From: Streptomyces sp. JH14
Lineage (GTDB): Bacteria > Actinomycetota > Actinomycetes > Streptomycetales > Streptomycetaceae
Assembly: GCF_029428675.1 (NCBI RefSeq)
Contig: NZ_JAJNEL010000001.1
Coordinates: forward strand, 5,766,001 to 5,830,000
Reading direction: 5' to 3'
Length of the DNA: 64,000 nucleotides
Below, piece after piece: positions 45,962 to 55,600 of this stretch. Every line of letters begins with the position of its first letter. The first letter of the stretch is position 1. Under the pieces are notes generated by a model, which was not told where the DNA came from, made no database searches, and saw only the letters and a list, made by a program, of their open reading frames with translations. Position numbers and translations under genes: made by a program.

Positions 45962-46813
45962 TCAGAAGAGCAGACGGTACGTGTTCCAGCCGCCCGTACC
46001 GATCTTGACCCGCGACTTGTACGGGGCGGCAGCGTTGCCGGTGCCCGTGTAGAGGTAGAGGGCGCCCGAGGCGTCCCGGCCGATCAGGTCGGTCACGCCG
46101 TCCAGGTCGATGTCACCGGGAGCGAACACGGTGTTGTACGTGTTCCAGCCGGCGCCGACCTTGGTGCGGGCGGCGAACGGGGCCTTGTAGTTGCCCGTGC
46201 CCTTGTACAGCCAGAGAACTCCGGCCTTGTCGCGGGCGACGATGTCGTTCTTGCCGTCGCCGGTCAGGTCGCCGTTGCCGGCCAGCTGGGTGTAGGCACC
46301 CCAGCCGCCGCCGACCGTGTAGCGCTTGGTGACGGTGCCGTCCCCGTAGCCCAGGTAGAGGAAGAGGTATCCGGCGGTGTCACGGCCGAGGAAGTCGCCT
46401 GCCTCGGCGCCGCCGAGATTGCCGGCGGAGAGCAGCTTGTTGTAGATGCCCCAGCCGTGACCGACGTTCTTGGCTGCGGAGTTGTCGTTGGCGGCGTAGA
46501 GCAGATTGCCCTTGCTGTCGGTCTGCCAGCGGCCGTCGGCGATGCTGTCGGCGTTGTTGTCCACCCGGCCGACGTACGTCACGTCCTTCCAGCCGGAGTC
46601 GAACGCGACGGGCCCCTCGAGGCCGCCGGTGCCGTTGGGTGCGTAGTAGTACGAGGCGCCGGCGCTGTTGAGGCCGGTCAGTCCGAACAGGGGCGCGTCG
46701 CCCGGCGTGGCAGCGAACGCGGAGGTCCCGGTGCCGACGAGGGCCGCGGTTATCGCGGCAGCGGCGAGACGGACGGCGGTGCGTCCGTGCCGACGGCCAG
46801 AAGTCTTGGCCAC
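45962..46813 (-). CDS. secreted FG-GAP/VCBS-repeat protein B
   Basis: A 283-residue protein from GTG 46813 (VAKTSGRRHGR), with GGAG seven bases upstream. It has a signal peptide (about 1-30) and the same repeat pattern: GDFLGRDTAGYLFLYLG, GDLTGDGKNDIVARDKAG and GDIDLDGVTDLIGRDASG. The second half is almost the same as that of the protein encoded just downstream, down to long near-identical DNA. This is a tandem duplication with probable gene conversion. Confidence 0.8.
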   Translation of the reverse strand: MAKTSGRRHGRTAVRLAAAAITAALVGTGTSAFAATPGDAPLFGLTGLNSAGASYYYAPNGTGGLEGPVAFDSGWKDVTYVGRVDNNADSIADGRWQTDSKGNLLYAANDNSAAKNVGHGWGIYNKLLSAGNLGGAEAGDFLGRDTAGYLFLYLGYGDGTVTKRYTVGGGWGAYTQLAGNGDLTGDGKNDIVARDKAGVLWLYKGTGNYKAPFAARTKVGAGWNTYNTVFAPGDIDLDGVTDLIGRDASGALYLYTGTGNAAAPYKSRVKIGTGGWNTYRLLF

Positions 46814-47225
46814 GTGGTTTCTCCATACTGCTGAGACGAGTCGTGGCGTGTGTCCGGACAACGGGACACGCCACGGATTTCCGGAGGATCCTTTCACGGT
46901 TCCCTCACAGGTCAATGGGTTTCCCCGGATACGATCAAGGCCACATCTGCGCCTGGGGTAGCGGTCCTTGGCGGATCCGGACAGGCCGAGGCGGGGCCGG
47001 AGGGCCTCGGCCGTGCAGTCGTCGGTGCCCCTCACCCGAGGGCGGTCAGCGTGTGGATTCCGTGCAACTCGTCCGTAACGTCCCGGAGCGAACGGCAGCC
47101 TTGCGAGCCCGGGCCGGGCCGGCGCGCGGGCGCGACGGGCCGGACGGACTGCGTCGCACGTACATGTGCGAACGCCCGGGCACGGACCTGACAGGTCCGC
47201 ACCCGGGCGGGGTCGAGCGGGGTGG
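46814..47225. other. intergenic region between FG-GAP gene B and xylA
   Basis: About 400 bp carrying the promoter of FG-GAP gene B. A hairpin (CGGACCTGACAGGTCCG near 47183) occurs on the right. No gene recognised. Confidence 0.45.
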
Positions 47226-47260
47226 GGTGTGTCCGGCGGACCGCAGTCACCGGACACACC
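47226..47260 (-). terminator. terminator of xylA
   Basis: GGTGTGTCCGG and CCGGACACACC form a perfect 11-bp stem with a 13-base loop, immediately beyond the xylA stop codon. Confidence 0.7.
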
Positions 47261-47267
47261 GGAGAGG

Positions 47268-48437
47268 TCAGCGAACGCCGAGCAGGTGCTCCATGGCGAG
47301 CTGGTCGAGCGCCTCGAACGCCATCGAGCGCTCGGCGGCGGCCGCCACGTCGAACTCCTCGAACGCGGTGGTGTCGGCGAGCAGGCCCTTGAGGCCGTCC
47401 TCGGCGGTGGGCTGGGCGAGCTCGTCGAGGCGGGAAGCGCGCAGCGCCTCCTGGACGGCCGGGTCGGCGCGGAACGCGGTGGCGCGCTCCTTGAGGATCA
47501 GGTAGTTGCGCATGCAGTTCTTCGCGGACTCCCAGACCCCGTCGAAGCCGTCGGTGCGCACCGGCTTGAAGTCGAAGTGGAGCGGGCCCGCGTAGTCGGA
47601 CGTCTCGAGCAGGTCGACGAGCCAGAACGCCTGGCGAAGGTCGCCGGCGCCGAAGCGGAAGTCCTGGTCGTACTTGATGCCGGACTGGCCGTTGAGGTCG
47701 ATGTGGTAGAGCTTGCCCGCCCACAGTGCCTGCGCGATGCCGTGCGGGAAGTTCAGCCCGGCCATCTGCTCGTGGCCGACCTCGGGGTTCACGCCGTACA
47801 GCTCCGGGCGCTCCAGGCGCTCGATGAACGCCAGAGCGTGACCGACGGTCGGCAGAAGGATGTCGCCGCGGGGCTCGTTCGGCTTCGGCTCGATCGCGAA
47901 CCGGAGGTCGTAACCCTGCTCGACGACGTACTCACCGAGGAGGTCGAAGGCCTCCTTCATGCGGTCCAGCGCCACCCGCACGTCCTTGGAGCCACCGAAC
48001 TCGGCGCCCTCACGGCCGCCCCACGCCACATAGGTCTCGGCGCCGAGCTCGACGGCGAGGTCGATGTTGCGGATGACCTTGCGCAGCGCGTACCGACGCA
48101 CCTCGCGGTCGTTGGAGGTGAAGCCGCCGTCCTTGAACACGGGCTGCGTGAACAGGTTCGTCGTGGCCATCGGGACCTTCAGACCGGTGCGGTCCAGGGC
48201 GTCCTTGAAGCGCGTGATGATCGCGGCCCGCTCGCTGTCCGAGGAACCGAACGGGATCAGGTCGTCGTCGTGGAAGGTCACACCGTGCGCACCGAGCTCC
48301 GCCAGACGCTCGACGGACTCGACCGGGTCGAGCGCGGGACGGGTGGCGTCACCGAAGGGGTCGTTGCCGCGCCAGCCGACGGTCCAGAGGCCGAAGGTGA
48401 ACTTGTCCGCGGAGGTGGGGGTGAAACGGTCCGACAT
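47268..48437 (-). CDS. xylA: xylose isomerase
   Basis: 389 residues from ATG 48437, the standard length of the class I Streptomyces enzyme. It interconverts D-xylose and D-xylulose (and glucose/fructose) in the cytoplasm using two divalent metals. Visible motifs are GVTFHDDDLIPFG (catalytic His54), AIEPKPNEPRGD (metal Glu), NPEVGHEQMAGLNF and YHIDLNGQSG. The start MSDRFTPTSADKFTFGLWTV is the usual N-terminus. No xylB follows. A palindrome at 48503-48516 lies upstream. It is well supported. Confidence 0.97.
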   Translation of the reverse strand: MSDRFTPTSADKFTFGLWTVGWRGNDPFGDATRPALDPVESVERLAELGAHGVTFHDDDLIPFGSSDSERAAIITRFKDALDRTGLKVPMATTNLFTQPVFKDGGFTSNDREVRRYALRKVIRNIDLAVELGAETYVAWGGREGAEFGGSKDVRVALDRMKEAFDLLGEYVVEQGYDLRFAIEPKPNEPRGDILLPTVGHALAFIERLERPELYGVNPEVGHEQMAGLNFPHGIAQALWAGKLYHIDLNGQSGIKYDQDFRFGAGDLRQAFWLVDLLETSDYAGPLHFDFKPVRTDGFDGVWESAKNCMRNYLILKERATAFRADPAVQEALRASRLDELAQPTAEDGLKGLLADTTAFEEFDVAAAAERSMAFEALDQLAMEHLLGVR

Positions 48438-48502
48438 GAATCTGCCTCTTGTCGACGAGGGCCCGGACGGCTGCACCGCCGACCGACCAATTTGTTTGCT
48501 GA

Positions 48503-48516
48503 CAGTACTAATACTG
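48503..48516. promoter_or_regulatory. palindrome upstream of xylA
   Basis: CAGTA and TACTG flank CTAA as perfect inverted arms, 66-79 bp before the xylA start, in the 427-bp gap shared with the divergent hemC-type gene (48438-48864), which otherwise shows no gene. It is a candidate repressor or ROK-type operator. Confidence 0.4.
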
Positions 48517-48864
48517 CATCTCGGCGCTTGTTGCCAGACCGTCTCCGTGACACATCGGTCACATAGGGACAACATGGTGGCATCGACCGATCCCCGAGCG
48601 CCCTGGGTGGAGTGAACCGGCGCGTCGTTCCTCCCTCTGTTCGGTATCCCGGACGGATTTGTTTTGTGTCCGATCAAAATCTGGTCGCGAGGGAGCGCAG
48701 GGCGGTGCGGCAGTGGCGGCCGTCTCCCTGCCCACGCAGGCCGCGGCACCCCGCCAGGCGCTTCGCACGTGTGCCCGAGTGGTCCCAACTGGCCTTCCCT
48801 TCTCATGACATGGGTTCGCGAGGTCTGCGCGGACACCCGCATCCGAAGGTCTATCGTGGGCGAC

Positions 48865-49800
48865 ATGTCCGCCCCTGAACTCATCCGCATCGTGTCCCGC
48901 GACTCGCCCATGGCGCTCGCCCAGGTGGAGCGCGTCCGTACCGAGCTGGCCGCGCTCCTTCCCGGCACCGCCACCGAGGTCGTCGCGGTCAAGACGACCG
49001 GCGACAAGTGGATGGGTGACCTGGCCCACGTCGAGGGGAAGGGGGCGTTCACCAAGGAGGTCGACGAGGCCCTGCTCACGGGCCTGGCGGACCTCGCCGT
49101 GCACTGCGTCAAGGACGTCCCGGCCGACCGGCCGCTGCCCGCCGGCACCACCTTCGCGGCCTTCCTCGAACGGGACGACATCCGCGACGCACTCGTGCAC
49201 CCCGGCGGTCTCACGCTGGACGAGCTCCCCGACGGGGCCCGGATCGGCACCTCCTCCGTGCGGCGCAGCGCCCAGCTGGCCGCCTCGCACCCGCACCTCC
49301 AGTGCGTGCCGATGCGCGGCAACGCCAACCGCCGCCTGGACAAGCTCGCCGCAGGAGACGCGGACGCGCTGCTCCTGGCCGTCTCCGGACTGGAACGCAT
49401 CGGCCGCACGGATGTGATCACCGAAGTCCTGCCGGTCGATGTGATGTGCCCGCCGATCGGGGCCGGGATCCTCGCCCTCCAGTGCCGCGAGGGCGATGCG
49501 GAGCTGATCGACGCGATCAGCGGCCTCGGCCACCCCGCCACCCACCGCGAGGCGACCGCGGAGCGCATGTTCCTGCACGTGCTGCAGGGCCACTGCAACA
49601 GCCCCATCGCCGGATACGCCCACACCGACGGCGGCGGCGAACTGTCGCTGCGGGCAAAGGTGTTCACGCCGGACGGGAAGGTGGTCCTCAACGCGCACGA
49701 GTGGGCGGGCCGCCTGGACCCGGCCACGCTCGGCACGTCGGTCGCGGTCGCCCTCCTGCGCCAGGGCGCCCGCGAACTCATCGACGGCATCCCGCACTGA
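48865..49800 (+). CDS. hemC: hydroxymethylbilane synthase homologue
   Basis: 311 residues from ATG 48865. Porphobilinogen deaminase joins four porphobilinogen units to make the linear tetrapyrrole precursor of haem and related pigments. Visible family blocks are RIVSRDSPMALAQVERVR, HCVKDVP (the catalytic-Asp-bearing region is VKDVPA), RIGTSSVRRSAQL and MRGNANRRLDKL; the dipyrromethane cofactor Cys is Cys244 in LQGHCNSPIAGY. It stands alone, with no other hem genes around it, so it is probably a second copy beside the main hem operon. The family is certain; its specific role is inferred. Confidence 0.9.
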   Translation: MSAPELIRIVSRDSPMALAQVERVRTELAALLPGTATEVVAVKTTGDKWMGDLAHVEGKGAFTKEVDEALLTGLADLAVHCVKDVPADRPLPAGTTFAAFLERDDIRDALVHPGGLTLDELPDGARIGTSSVRRSAQLAASHPHLQCVPMRGNANRRLDKLAAGDADALLLAVSGLERIGRTDVITEVLPVDVMCPPIGAGILALQCREGDAELIDAISGLGHPATHREATAERMFLHVLQGHCNSPIAGYAHTDGGGELSLRAKVFTPDGKVVLNAHEWAGRLDPATLGTSVAVALLRQGARELIDGIPH

Positions 49801-49935
49801 ACCGGGCCGGCCGTCGGCCCGTGCGGCGTCGACGGTGACCGGCCCGCGTTGCGCCGCTGTTCGGGCTCTCCGCCCGTTCAGGGCGACGTCTGATTCTCGC
49901 CGGCGCAGGGACAAGTGCCCGGCGACGCTGGGGTC

Positions 49936-50436
49936 ATGAACACGACTCATGAGGCCCGTGCCATCGATGCGGGCGTACTGAAGCAGCTGCGCGAGCGGGA
50001 CGACGCCGGTCTCGCTCGGCAGTCCGTCATCGATCCGCAGGGCGGTGCCCCGCTGCGCTGCTGTTTGCGGCACAGCGAGGCCGGCGAGCGGATCGTCCTC
50101 GTCTCCTACGCGCCCTTGCGCCGCTGGGCGGCCGAGACCGGTGTCGACCCGGGCCCGTACGACGAGTGCGGCCCTGTGTTCATCCATGCCGACGAATGCG
50201 GCGGGCAGACCTCCGGTCCCGGCTACCCGGCCGAACTGCACGGCGCTCGCCGGGTGTTGCGTGCGTACAGTGCCGAGGGGCACATCCTTGGTGGCACGCT
50301 GATCGAGATCCCCACGGAACGGGCCGCCGAGGTGGACAGTGCGCTGCGTGGCGTCTTCGCCGACCCGGCCGTGGAACTGGTGCACGTCCGCGCGGTGGAG
50401 TTCGGCTGTTTCATGGTGGAGATACGCCGCGGGTAG
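49936..50436 (+). CDS. DUF1203 domain protein
   Basis: 166 residues from ATG 49936. Landmarks of DUF1203 are CCLRHSEAGERIVLVSYAPL, GPYDECGPVFIHADEC, LRAYSAEGHILGG and VHVRAVEFGCFMVEIRR. No signal peptide or membrane helix. The biochemical role is unknown; the paired Cys residues could be functional. It lies about 135 bp after the hemC-type gene and may be cotranscribed with it. Confidence 0.85.
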   Translation: MNTTHEARAIDAGVLKQLRERDDAGLARQSVIDPQGGAPLRCCLRHSEAGERIVLVSYAPLRRWAAETGVDPGPYDECGPVFIHADECGGQTSGPGYPAELHGARRVLRAYSAEGHILGGTLIEIPTERAAEVDSALRGVFADPAVELVHVRAVEFGCFMVEIRRG

Positions 50437-50614
50437 GACAGGCGCCACCTATGTGCCGGTCGGTCCAGGACGCCCCGGGCCGGGAAGCCGTCCGGCCGGA
50501 CCGGCGGACACGGGGCCGACGCACCCGGGAACGGCTCAACGGCCAGCCCTCGGTGGGCACGTAACCTACGCAGAGGACGGGGGACGCGCAGAGCACAGAG
50601 AGCGGACGGCACGC

Positions 50615-51277
50615 ATGGGCGAGTTGCTTCTGATCCGGCACGGTGAGACCGAGTGGTCCCGGTCCGGGCGGCACACGAGCCATACCGATCTGCCGCTGAC
50701 CGACCTCGGTGAGCGTCAGGCCCGCGCCCTCGTACCGCTGCTCGCCGACCGCAAGATCGGGCTCACTCTGGTCAGTCCGGCCCTGCGTGCCCGGCGCACC
50801 GCCGAACTCGCCGGGCTGACCTCTCCCCGTATCGTCCCTGACCTGCGAGAATGGGACTACGGCGGCTACGAAGGTGTGACCACGGTCGAGATCCACCGCA
50901 CCCGGCCCACCTGGAACCTGTGGACCGACGGCGTCACCCCCGGCCCGGAGGCGCATCCCGGGGAGTCGCCGGCGCAGGTGGGGGAGCGGGCCGACCGGGT
51001 GCTCACCCAGGTCCGGGCAGCCGCCGAAACGGTGGGGGACGCCGACCTCGCACTCGTTGCGCACTCCCACTTCCTGCGCGTGTTCACCGCCCGCTATCTG
51101 GGGCTGAGTCCGGCCGGCGGCACCCTGTTCCGGCTCGCCACAGGGGCTGTGTCCCGGCTCGGAACCGAGCACGGCAATCCCGTCATCACCGCCCTGAACG
51201 TGGCGCTCCCCGAGAGTCTCTTCCACATGGTCGCACCGGAGCCGCCGGAGGCGACCGACTCGTCCCGGGACATGTGA
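50615..51277 (+). CDS. histidine phosphatase family protein
   Basis: 220 residues from ATG 50615. The catalytic phosphohistidine is His9 in LLIRHGETEW; other family residues are Arg in SPALRARRTAEL, Glu in LREWDYGGYEG and the second His in VAHSHFLRVF. This is the phosphoglycerate-mutase-like branch, which acts on small phospho-compounds. No transit signal is visible, so it is cytosolic. Substrate unknown. Confidence 0.88.
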   Translation: MGELLLIRHGETEWSRSGRHTSHTDLPLTDLGERQARALVPLLADRKIGLTLVSPALRARRTAELAGLTSPRIVPDLREWDYGGYEGVTTVEIHRTRPTWNLWTDGVTPGPEAHPGESPAQVGERADRVLTQVRAAAETVGDADLALVAHSHFLRVFTARYLGLSPAGGTLFRLATGAVSRLGTEHGNPVITALNVALPESLFHMVAPEPPEATDSSRDM

Positions 51278-51323
51278 CGCCGGGGGCGTCCGGGGCGGGG
51301 TGAGGGACGCCGGACGCGCGGCT

Positions 51324-51362
51324 CCCGGCGTTCACAGGGATTCGCCCGGCGTTTACAGGGAT
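51324..51362 (+). repeat. 18-bp tandem direct repeat upstream of the LPMO gene
   Basis: CCCGGCGTTCACAGGGAT (51324-51341) and CCCGGCGTTTACAGGGAT (51345-51362) differ at one base and are spaced 21 bp, two helical turns. The second copy contains the likely -35 element. It may be an activator binding pair. Confidence 0.6.
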
Positions 51363-51380
51363 GGAGGAGCGCGCTAGCCT
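51352..51380 (+). promoter_or_regulatory. predicted promoter of the LPMO gene
   Basis: TTTACA and TAGCCT with a 17-bp spacer. The CebR box at 51393 begins 12 bp downstream of the -10 element. Confidence 0.5.
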
Positions 51381-51392
51381 CCCGCAGTGAAG

Positions 51393-51406
51393 TGGGAGCG
51401 CTCCCA
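51393..51406. promoter_or_regulatory. CebR box (cellooligosaccharide repressor operator)
   Basis: TGGGAGCGCTCCCA is identical to the 14-bp palindrome established for CebR in Streptomyces. It is just downstream of the predicted promoter and 57 bp upstream of the LPMO start codon, so CebR could block transcription until cellobiose or cellotriose appears. Confidence 0.85.
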
Positions 51407-51463
51407 AGCCTCCGTGTTCGTCCACCCGCACATCGCCCCACCCGAAGCGAAGGGACGTACATC

Positions 51464-52555
51464 GTGATCCACTCATTGAGCCGCCGATTACCGGCCGGCA
51501 GCACGATCCTCGCCGGTACCCGGCGCAGAGCCATCCTCCTGACCCTCCTCGCCCTGCTCACCACCATCCCCGCACTCGGGCTCGTGCTCACGACCGGGCA
51601 GCGGGCCGAGGCGCACGGCACGCCCATGAAGCCGGGCAGCCGCACCTTCCTGTGCTGGCAGGACGCGCTGACCGGCACCGGTGAGATCAAACCGGTCAAC
51701 CCCGCCTGCGCGGCCGCGGCGCAGCAGAGCGGGACGACCCCGTTCTACAACTGGTTCTCGGTGCTCCGCTCCGACGGCGCGGGGCGCACCCGCGGTTTCG
51801 TCCCCGACGGCGAGCTGTGCAGCGGCGGGAACCCGAACTTCACCGGGTTCAATCAGCCCCGCGACGACTGGCCGCTCACCCATCTGACCTCGGGCGCGAC
51901 CGTCGACTTCGCGTACAACGCCTGGGCCGCACACCCTGGTTCGTTCTACGTCTACCTCACCAAGGACGGCTTCGACCCGACGAAGACGCTCACCTGGGAC
52001 GACATGGAGGACACCCCCTTCCTCACCGTCGATCACCCGCCGCTGAACGGGACCCCGGGCACGGTCGAGGCCAACTACTCCTGGTCCGGCGCCCTTCCGG
52101 CGGGCAAGGAGGGCCGCCACATCGTCTATGTGGTCTGGCAGCGTTCCGACAGCCAGGAGACCTTCTACTCCTGCTCCGACGTCGTCTTCGACGGCGGAAA
52201 CGGCGAGGTGACGGGGGTCAAGGACCCGACCACCCCGACCGAGCCGCCGCCGGGTCTGTGCACCGCGGTCCCGCGCACCACCAACAGCTGGACCGGCGGC
52301 TACCAGTCGGAGGTCACCGTCACCAACACCGGCGACGTACCGATGCTCGGCTGGATGGTCGGCTGGACGCAGCCGGACGGCCAACGCGTCGACAGCCTCT
52401 GGAACGGCGCGATGACCGTCCAGGGACAGGACGTGATGGTCCACAACGCGGACTGGAACGGACCCCTCGATCCCGGTGAATCCGCCACCTTCGGATACGT
52501 CTCCTCGGGCGGGGAGCCGGATCCGGCCACGCAGTTCGACTGCACCGTGGGATGA
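51464..52555 (+). CDS. AA10 lytic polysaccharide monooxygenase with CBM2
   Basis: 363 residues from GTG 51464 (AAGGGA upstream). The long signal peptide ends RAEA, so the mature protein starts with His51 (HGTPMKPGSRTF), the first ligand of the copper histidine brace; the second is His157 in AWAAHPGSFYVYLT. The AA10 domain covers about 51-250 and ends with FYSCSDVVFDG. A Pro/Thr linker leads to a CBM2 (about 260-363: RTTNSWTGGYQSEVTVTNTG, TFGYVSSGGEPD). It should oxidise crystalline cellulose or chitin. The CebR box upstream favours cellulose. Secreted by Sec or Tat. Confidence 0.93.
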   Translation: MIHSLSRRLPAGSTILAGTRRRAILLTLLALLTTIPALGLVLTTGQRAEAHGTPMKPGSRTFLCWQDALTGTGEIKPVNPACAAAAQQSGTTPFYNWFSVLRSDGAGRTRGFVPDGELCSGGNPNFTGFNQPRDDWPLTHLTSGATVDFAYNAWAAHPGSFYVYLTKDGFDPTKTLTWDDMEDTPFLTVDHPPLNGTPGTVEANYSWSGALPAGKEGRHIVYVVWQRSDSQETFYSCSDVVFDGGNGEVTGVKDPTTPTEPPPGLCTAVPRTTNSWTGGYQSEVTVTNTGDVPMLGWMVGWTQPDGQRVDSLWNGAMTVQGQDVMVHNADWNGPLDPGESATFGYVSSGGEPDPATQFDCTVG

Positions 52556-52558
52556 GCG

Positions 52559-52592
52559 AACGGCCGGTACCTCACCCGAGGTACCGGCCGTT
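52559..52592. terminator. bidirectional terminator between the LPMO and GH92 genes
   Basis: AACGGCCGGTACCTC and GAGGTACCGGCCGTT form a perfect 15-bp stem with the loop ACCC, directly between the two convergent stops. Confidence 0.85.
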
Positions 52593-52608
52593 CACAGGAG
52601 GGCGGGGG

Positions 52609-55600
52609 TCAGGAGATCAGCTCCACCTCCGCCAGCGTTCCCTCACCTTCCGGCACCAGGCGGTAGTGCGCGTACGTTCCCGCCGTGCTCACCGAGAACA
52701 CCCGGGTCTGCTTGTCCCACGCGAACGACTGCGCCGACCGCTTGTCCAGGTCCTTCCACGTCGTGCCGTCCGACGAGCCCTGCAGCACCCAGCCCTTCGG
52801 GGCCTTCGCCGCCGCGCCCGACGTCAGTGTGTACTGGACCGCCTTCGTCGATGCGGGCACCGACAGCTCCAGCGGGCCGTTCACCGTCGCGGTCGTGGCC
52901 GACGTGTTGTCGAACAGGGCGCCCTCGCCCTTCAGCACGTCCTTCTTCGGCGACGGCACCTGGTCGTCCTTGGTGATCGACGTCGGGGCCGCGTCCTTGC
53001 CCGTGCCCCATGCCGACGGCTTGGGGCCCATGTCGAACTCGAGGACACCGCCCTTGGCGAGCAGGTCGTGCGGCAGCGACGTGGACGTCCACTTCTTGCC
53101 GTTGACCTTCAGGCCCTGCACATAGATGTTCTTCGCGCTGTTCTTCGGGGCCTTGACCACCAGGTCGTGGCCGTTCTCCAGGTGGACGGTCGTCTTCGTG
53201 AAGAGCGGCGAGCCGATCGCGTACTCCCCACTGCCCATCACCAGCGGGTAGAAGCCGAGCGAGGAGAAGAGGTACCAGGCCGACTGCTCGCCGTTGTCCT
53301 CGTCACCGTGGTAGCCCTGGCCGATCTCGCTGCCGGTGTAGAGGCGGCCGAGGACCTCGCGGACCTTCTCCTGGGTCTTCCAGGGCTGCGACGCAGCGTC
53401 GTACATGTACGTGACGTGGTGCGCGACCTGGTTGCTGTGGCCGTACATGCCCATCCGGACGTCACGCGCCTCCGTCATCTCGTGGATGACACCGCCGTAC
53501 GAGCCGACGAACTCCGGGCCCGCCGTCTCGGGGGTGGAGAAGTACGTGTCGAGCTTCTTGGCCAGGCCGTCGCGGCCGCCGTACAGGTTCGCCAGACCGC
53601 GGCTGTCCTGCGGGGCCGTGAACGCGTAGCCCCAGCCGTTCGTCTCCGTGTAGTCGTAGCCCCAGATGCGCGGGTCGTACGTGTCGGAGGCGACCCGCCA
53701 GTCACCCTTGGCGTCCTTGCCCTGGAAGAAGCCCGCCTTGGAGTCGAACAGCTCGACATAGTTGCGGGCCCGGTTCAGGAAGTACTCCGACTCCTCCTTG
53801 TACCGCTCCTTCTTCGTCTTCTTGTAGAGCGCCTGGCCCATCTGCGCGAGGCCGTAGTCGTTGAGGTAGCCCTCCAGCGACCAGGACAGACCCTCGTGCG
53901 TCGACGTGTTCGCGTAACCCGCGAACGGGGACGTCTCCATGCCCTTGCGACCGACACCCGACGACGGCGGAACCACCGTGGCGTTCTTCAGCGCCGCCTC
54001 GTAGGCCGCCTCGCCGTCGAACTTCACGCCCTTGACGTAGGCGTCCGCGAACGCGACGTCCGACGAGGTGCCGGTCATCAGGTCGGCGTAGCCGGGGGAG
54101 GACCAGCGGGAGATCCAGCCGCCGTCCTTGTACTGCTGGACGAAGCCGTCGACCATCTCGCCGGCTTTCTTCGGCGTGAGGAACGAGTACGCGGGCCAGG
54201 TCGTCCGGTACGTGTCCCAGAAGCCGTTGTTGACGTACACCTTGCCGTCGACGATCTTCGCACCCGTGTGGGTGGGGGTGTCGGAGCCGATCTGCGGAGA
54301 GAACGGGCTGGCGTACTGGTCCTTGCCGCCGACCTTCTCGAAGCCCGAGTTCGGGTAGAGATACAGGCGGTACATGCTGGAGTAGAGACTCGTCAGCTGG
54401 TCGGCGTCGGCGCCCTCGACCTCCACCTTGCCCAGGATGTCGTCCCAGGCGTGCTGCGCCTGGTCCTCGACGCGGCCGAAGGAACGGGACGCGGGGATCT
54501 CCGCGGCGAGGTTCTGCTTCGCCTGGTCGATGCTGATCAGCGAGGTGGCCAGGCGGAGGTTGACCGTACGGTCCTTGCCGGCGTCGAAGCGGAGGTAGCC
54601 CGTCACGTCGTCACCGCCGCCGCCCTTGAGCTTGCCGCTCGCGGTGACCGGTGCGTCGAAGACGCCGTAGACGAAGAGCCGGGTGGCGCCGGTGGAGAGG
54701 CCGCTCTTCACGTCGGAGAAGCCGGTGAAGGAGCTGGTCCCGGGGTCGAGGGTGAGCCCGCCGTCGTTGGAGATGTTGTCGAAGACGACGGACGCGTCGT
54801 CACCGGGGTAGGTGAACCGCATCCGTGCCGCGTGGTCGGTCGGCGTCATCTCGGCCTTGAGGCCGTTCTCGAACGTCACACCGTAGTAGTGCGGCTTCGC
54901 CGTCTCGTTCTCGTGCTTGAACGGCAGCGCGCGCGCCGTGCGGGAGGCGTCCGGCTCGTCCTTGGCCACCGACGGCATCAGCTGGAACGTCTGCCGGTCG
55001 CCCATCCAGGGGCTCGGCTCATGGCTCGCGCTGAACGCCTGGAGCGTGGGCAGGTTGTCGTCGTTGTTGGCACGCTGGTAGTCGTACAGCCAGCTCGTCG
55101 AGCCGGCGTTGGTGACGGGCGTCCAGAAGTTGAAGCCGTTCGGGACCGCGGTGGCGGGGAAGTTGTTGCCGCGCGAGAAACCGCCGCTGGAGTTGGTGCC
55201 GCGGACCGTCGACGCGTAGTCGGACAGGTGCGCCCGGCGCTTCTCGGGAGCCTTCGGGGCGAGCTTGATGTCGTCGATCCAGCCCTGGAACTTCGCCGGG
55301 CCCTTGGGGGAGTCGTACGCCACCAGGATCCGGTCGACGGTCTTGCCCGCCGCGACCGTGCCGATGCGGGAGGCGACCTTGTTCCACTGGTTGACGTACA
55401 GCCGCTTGGCGTCGGCCTGGCCCTGCGGGGTCAGCAGACCGCCGTGGCTGTCGGTGGCGCCCAGGTCGCTCAGATACGTGCCGTCGGTGAAGGCGAGATC
55501 GACCGACACATGGGTGGCGGGGTACGAGAGGTCCGTCTCGCCCATCTGGGGGTAGACCAGGTAGGAGAGTTCGGTGTCCCGCGTGACGGCCGTGTCGACG

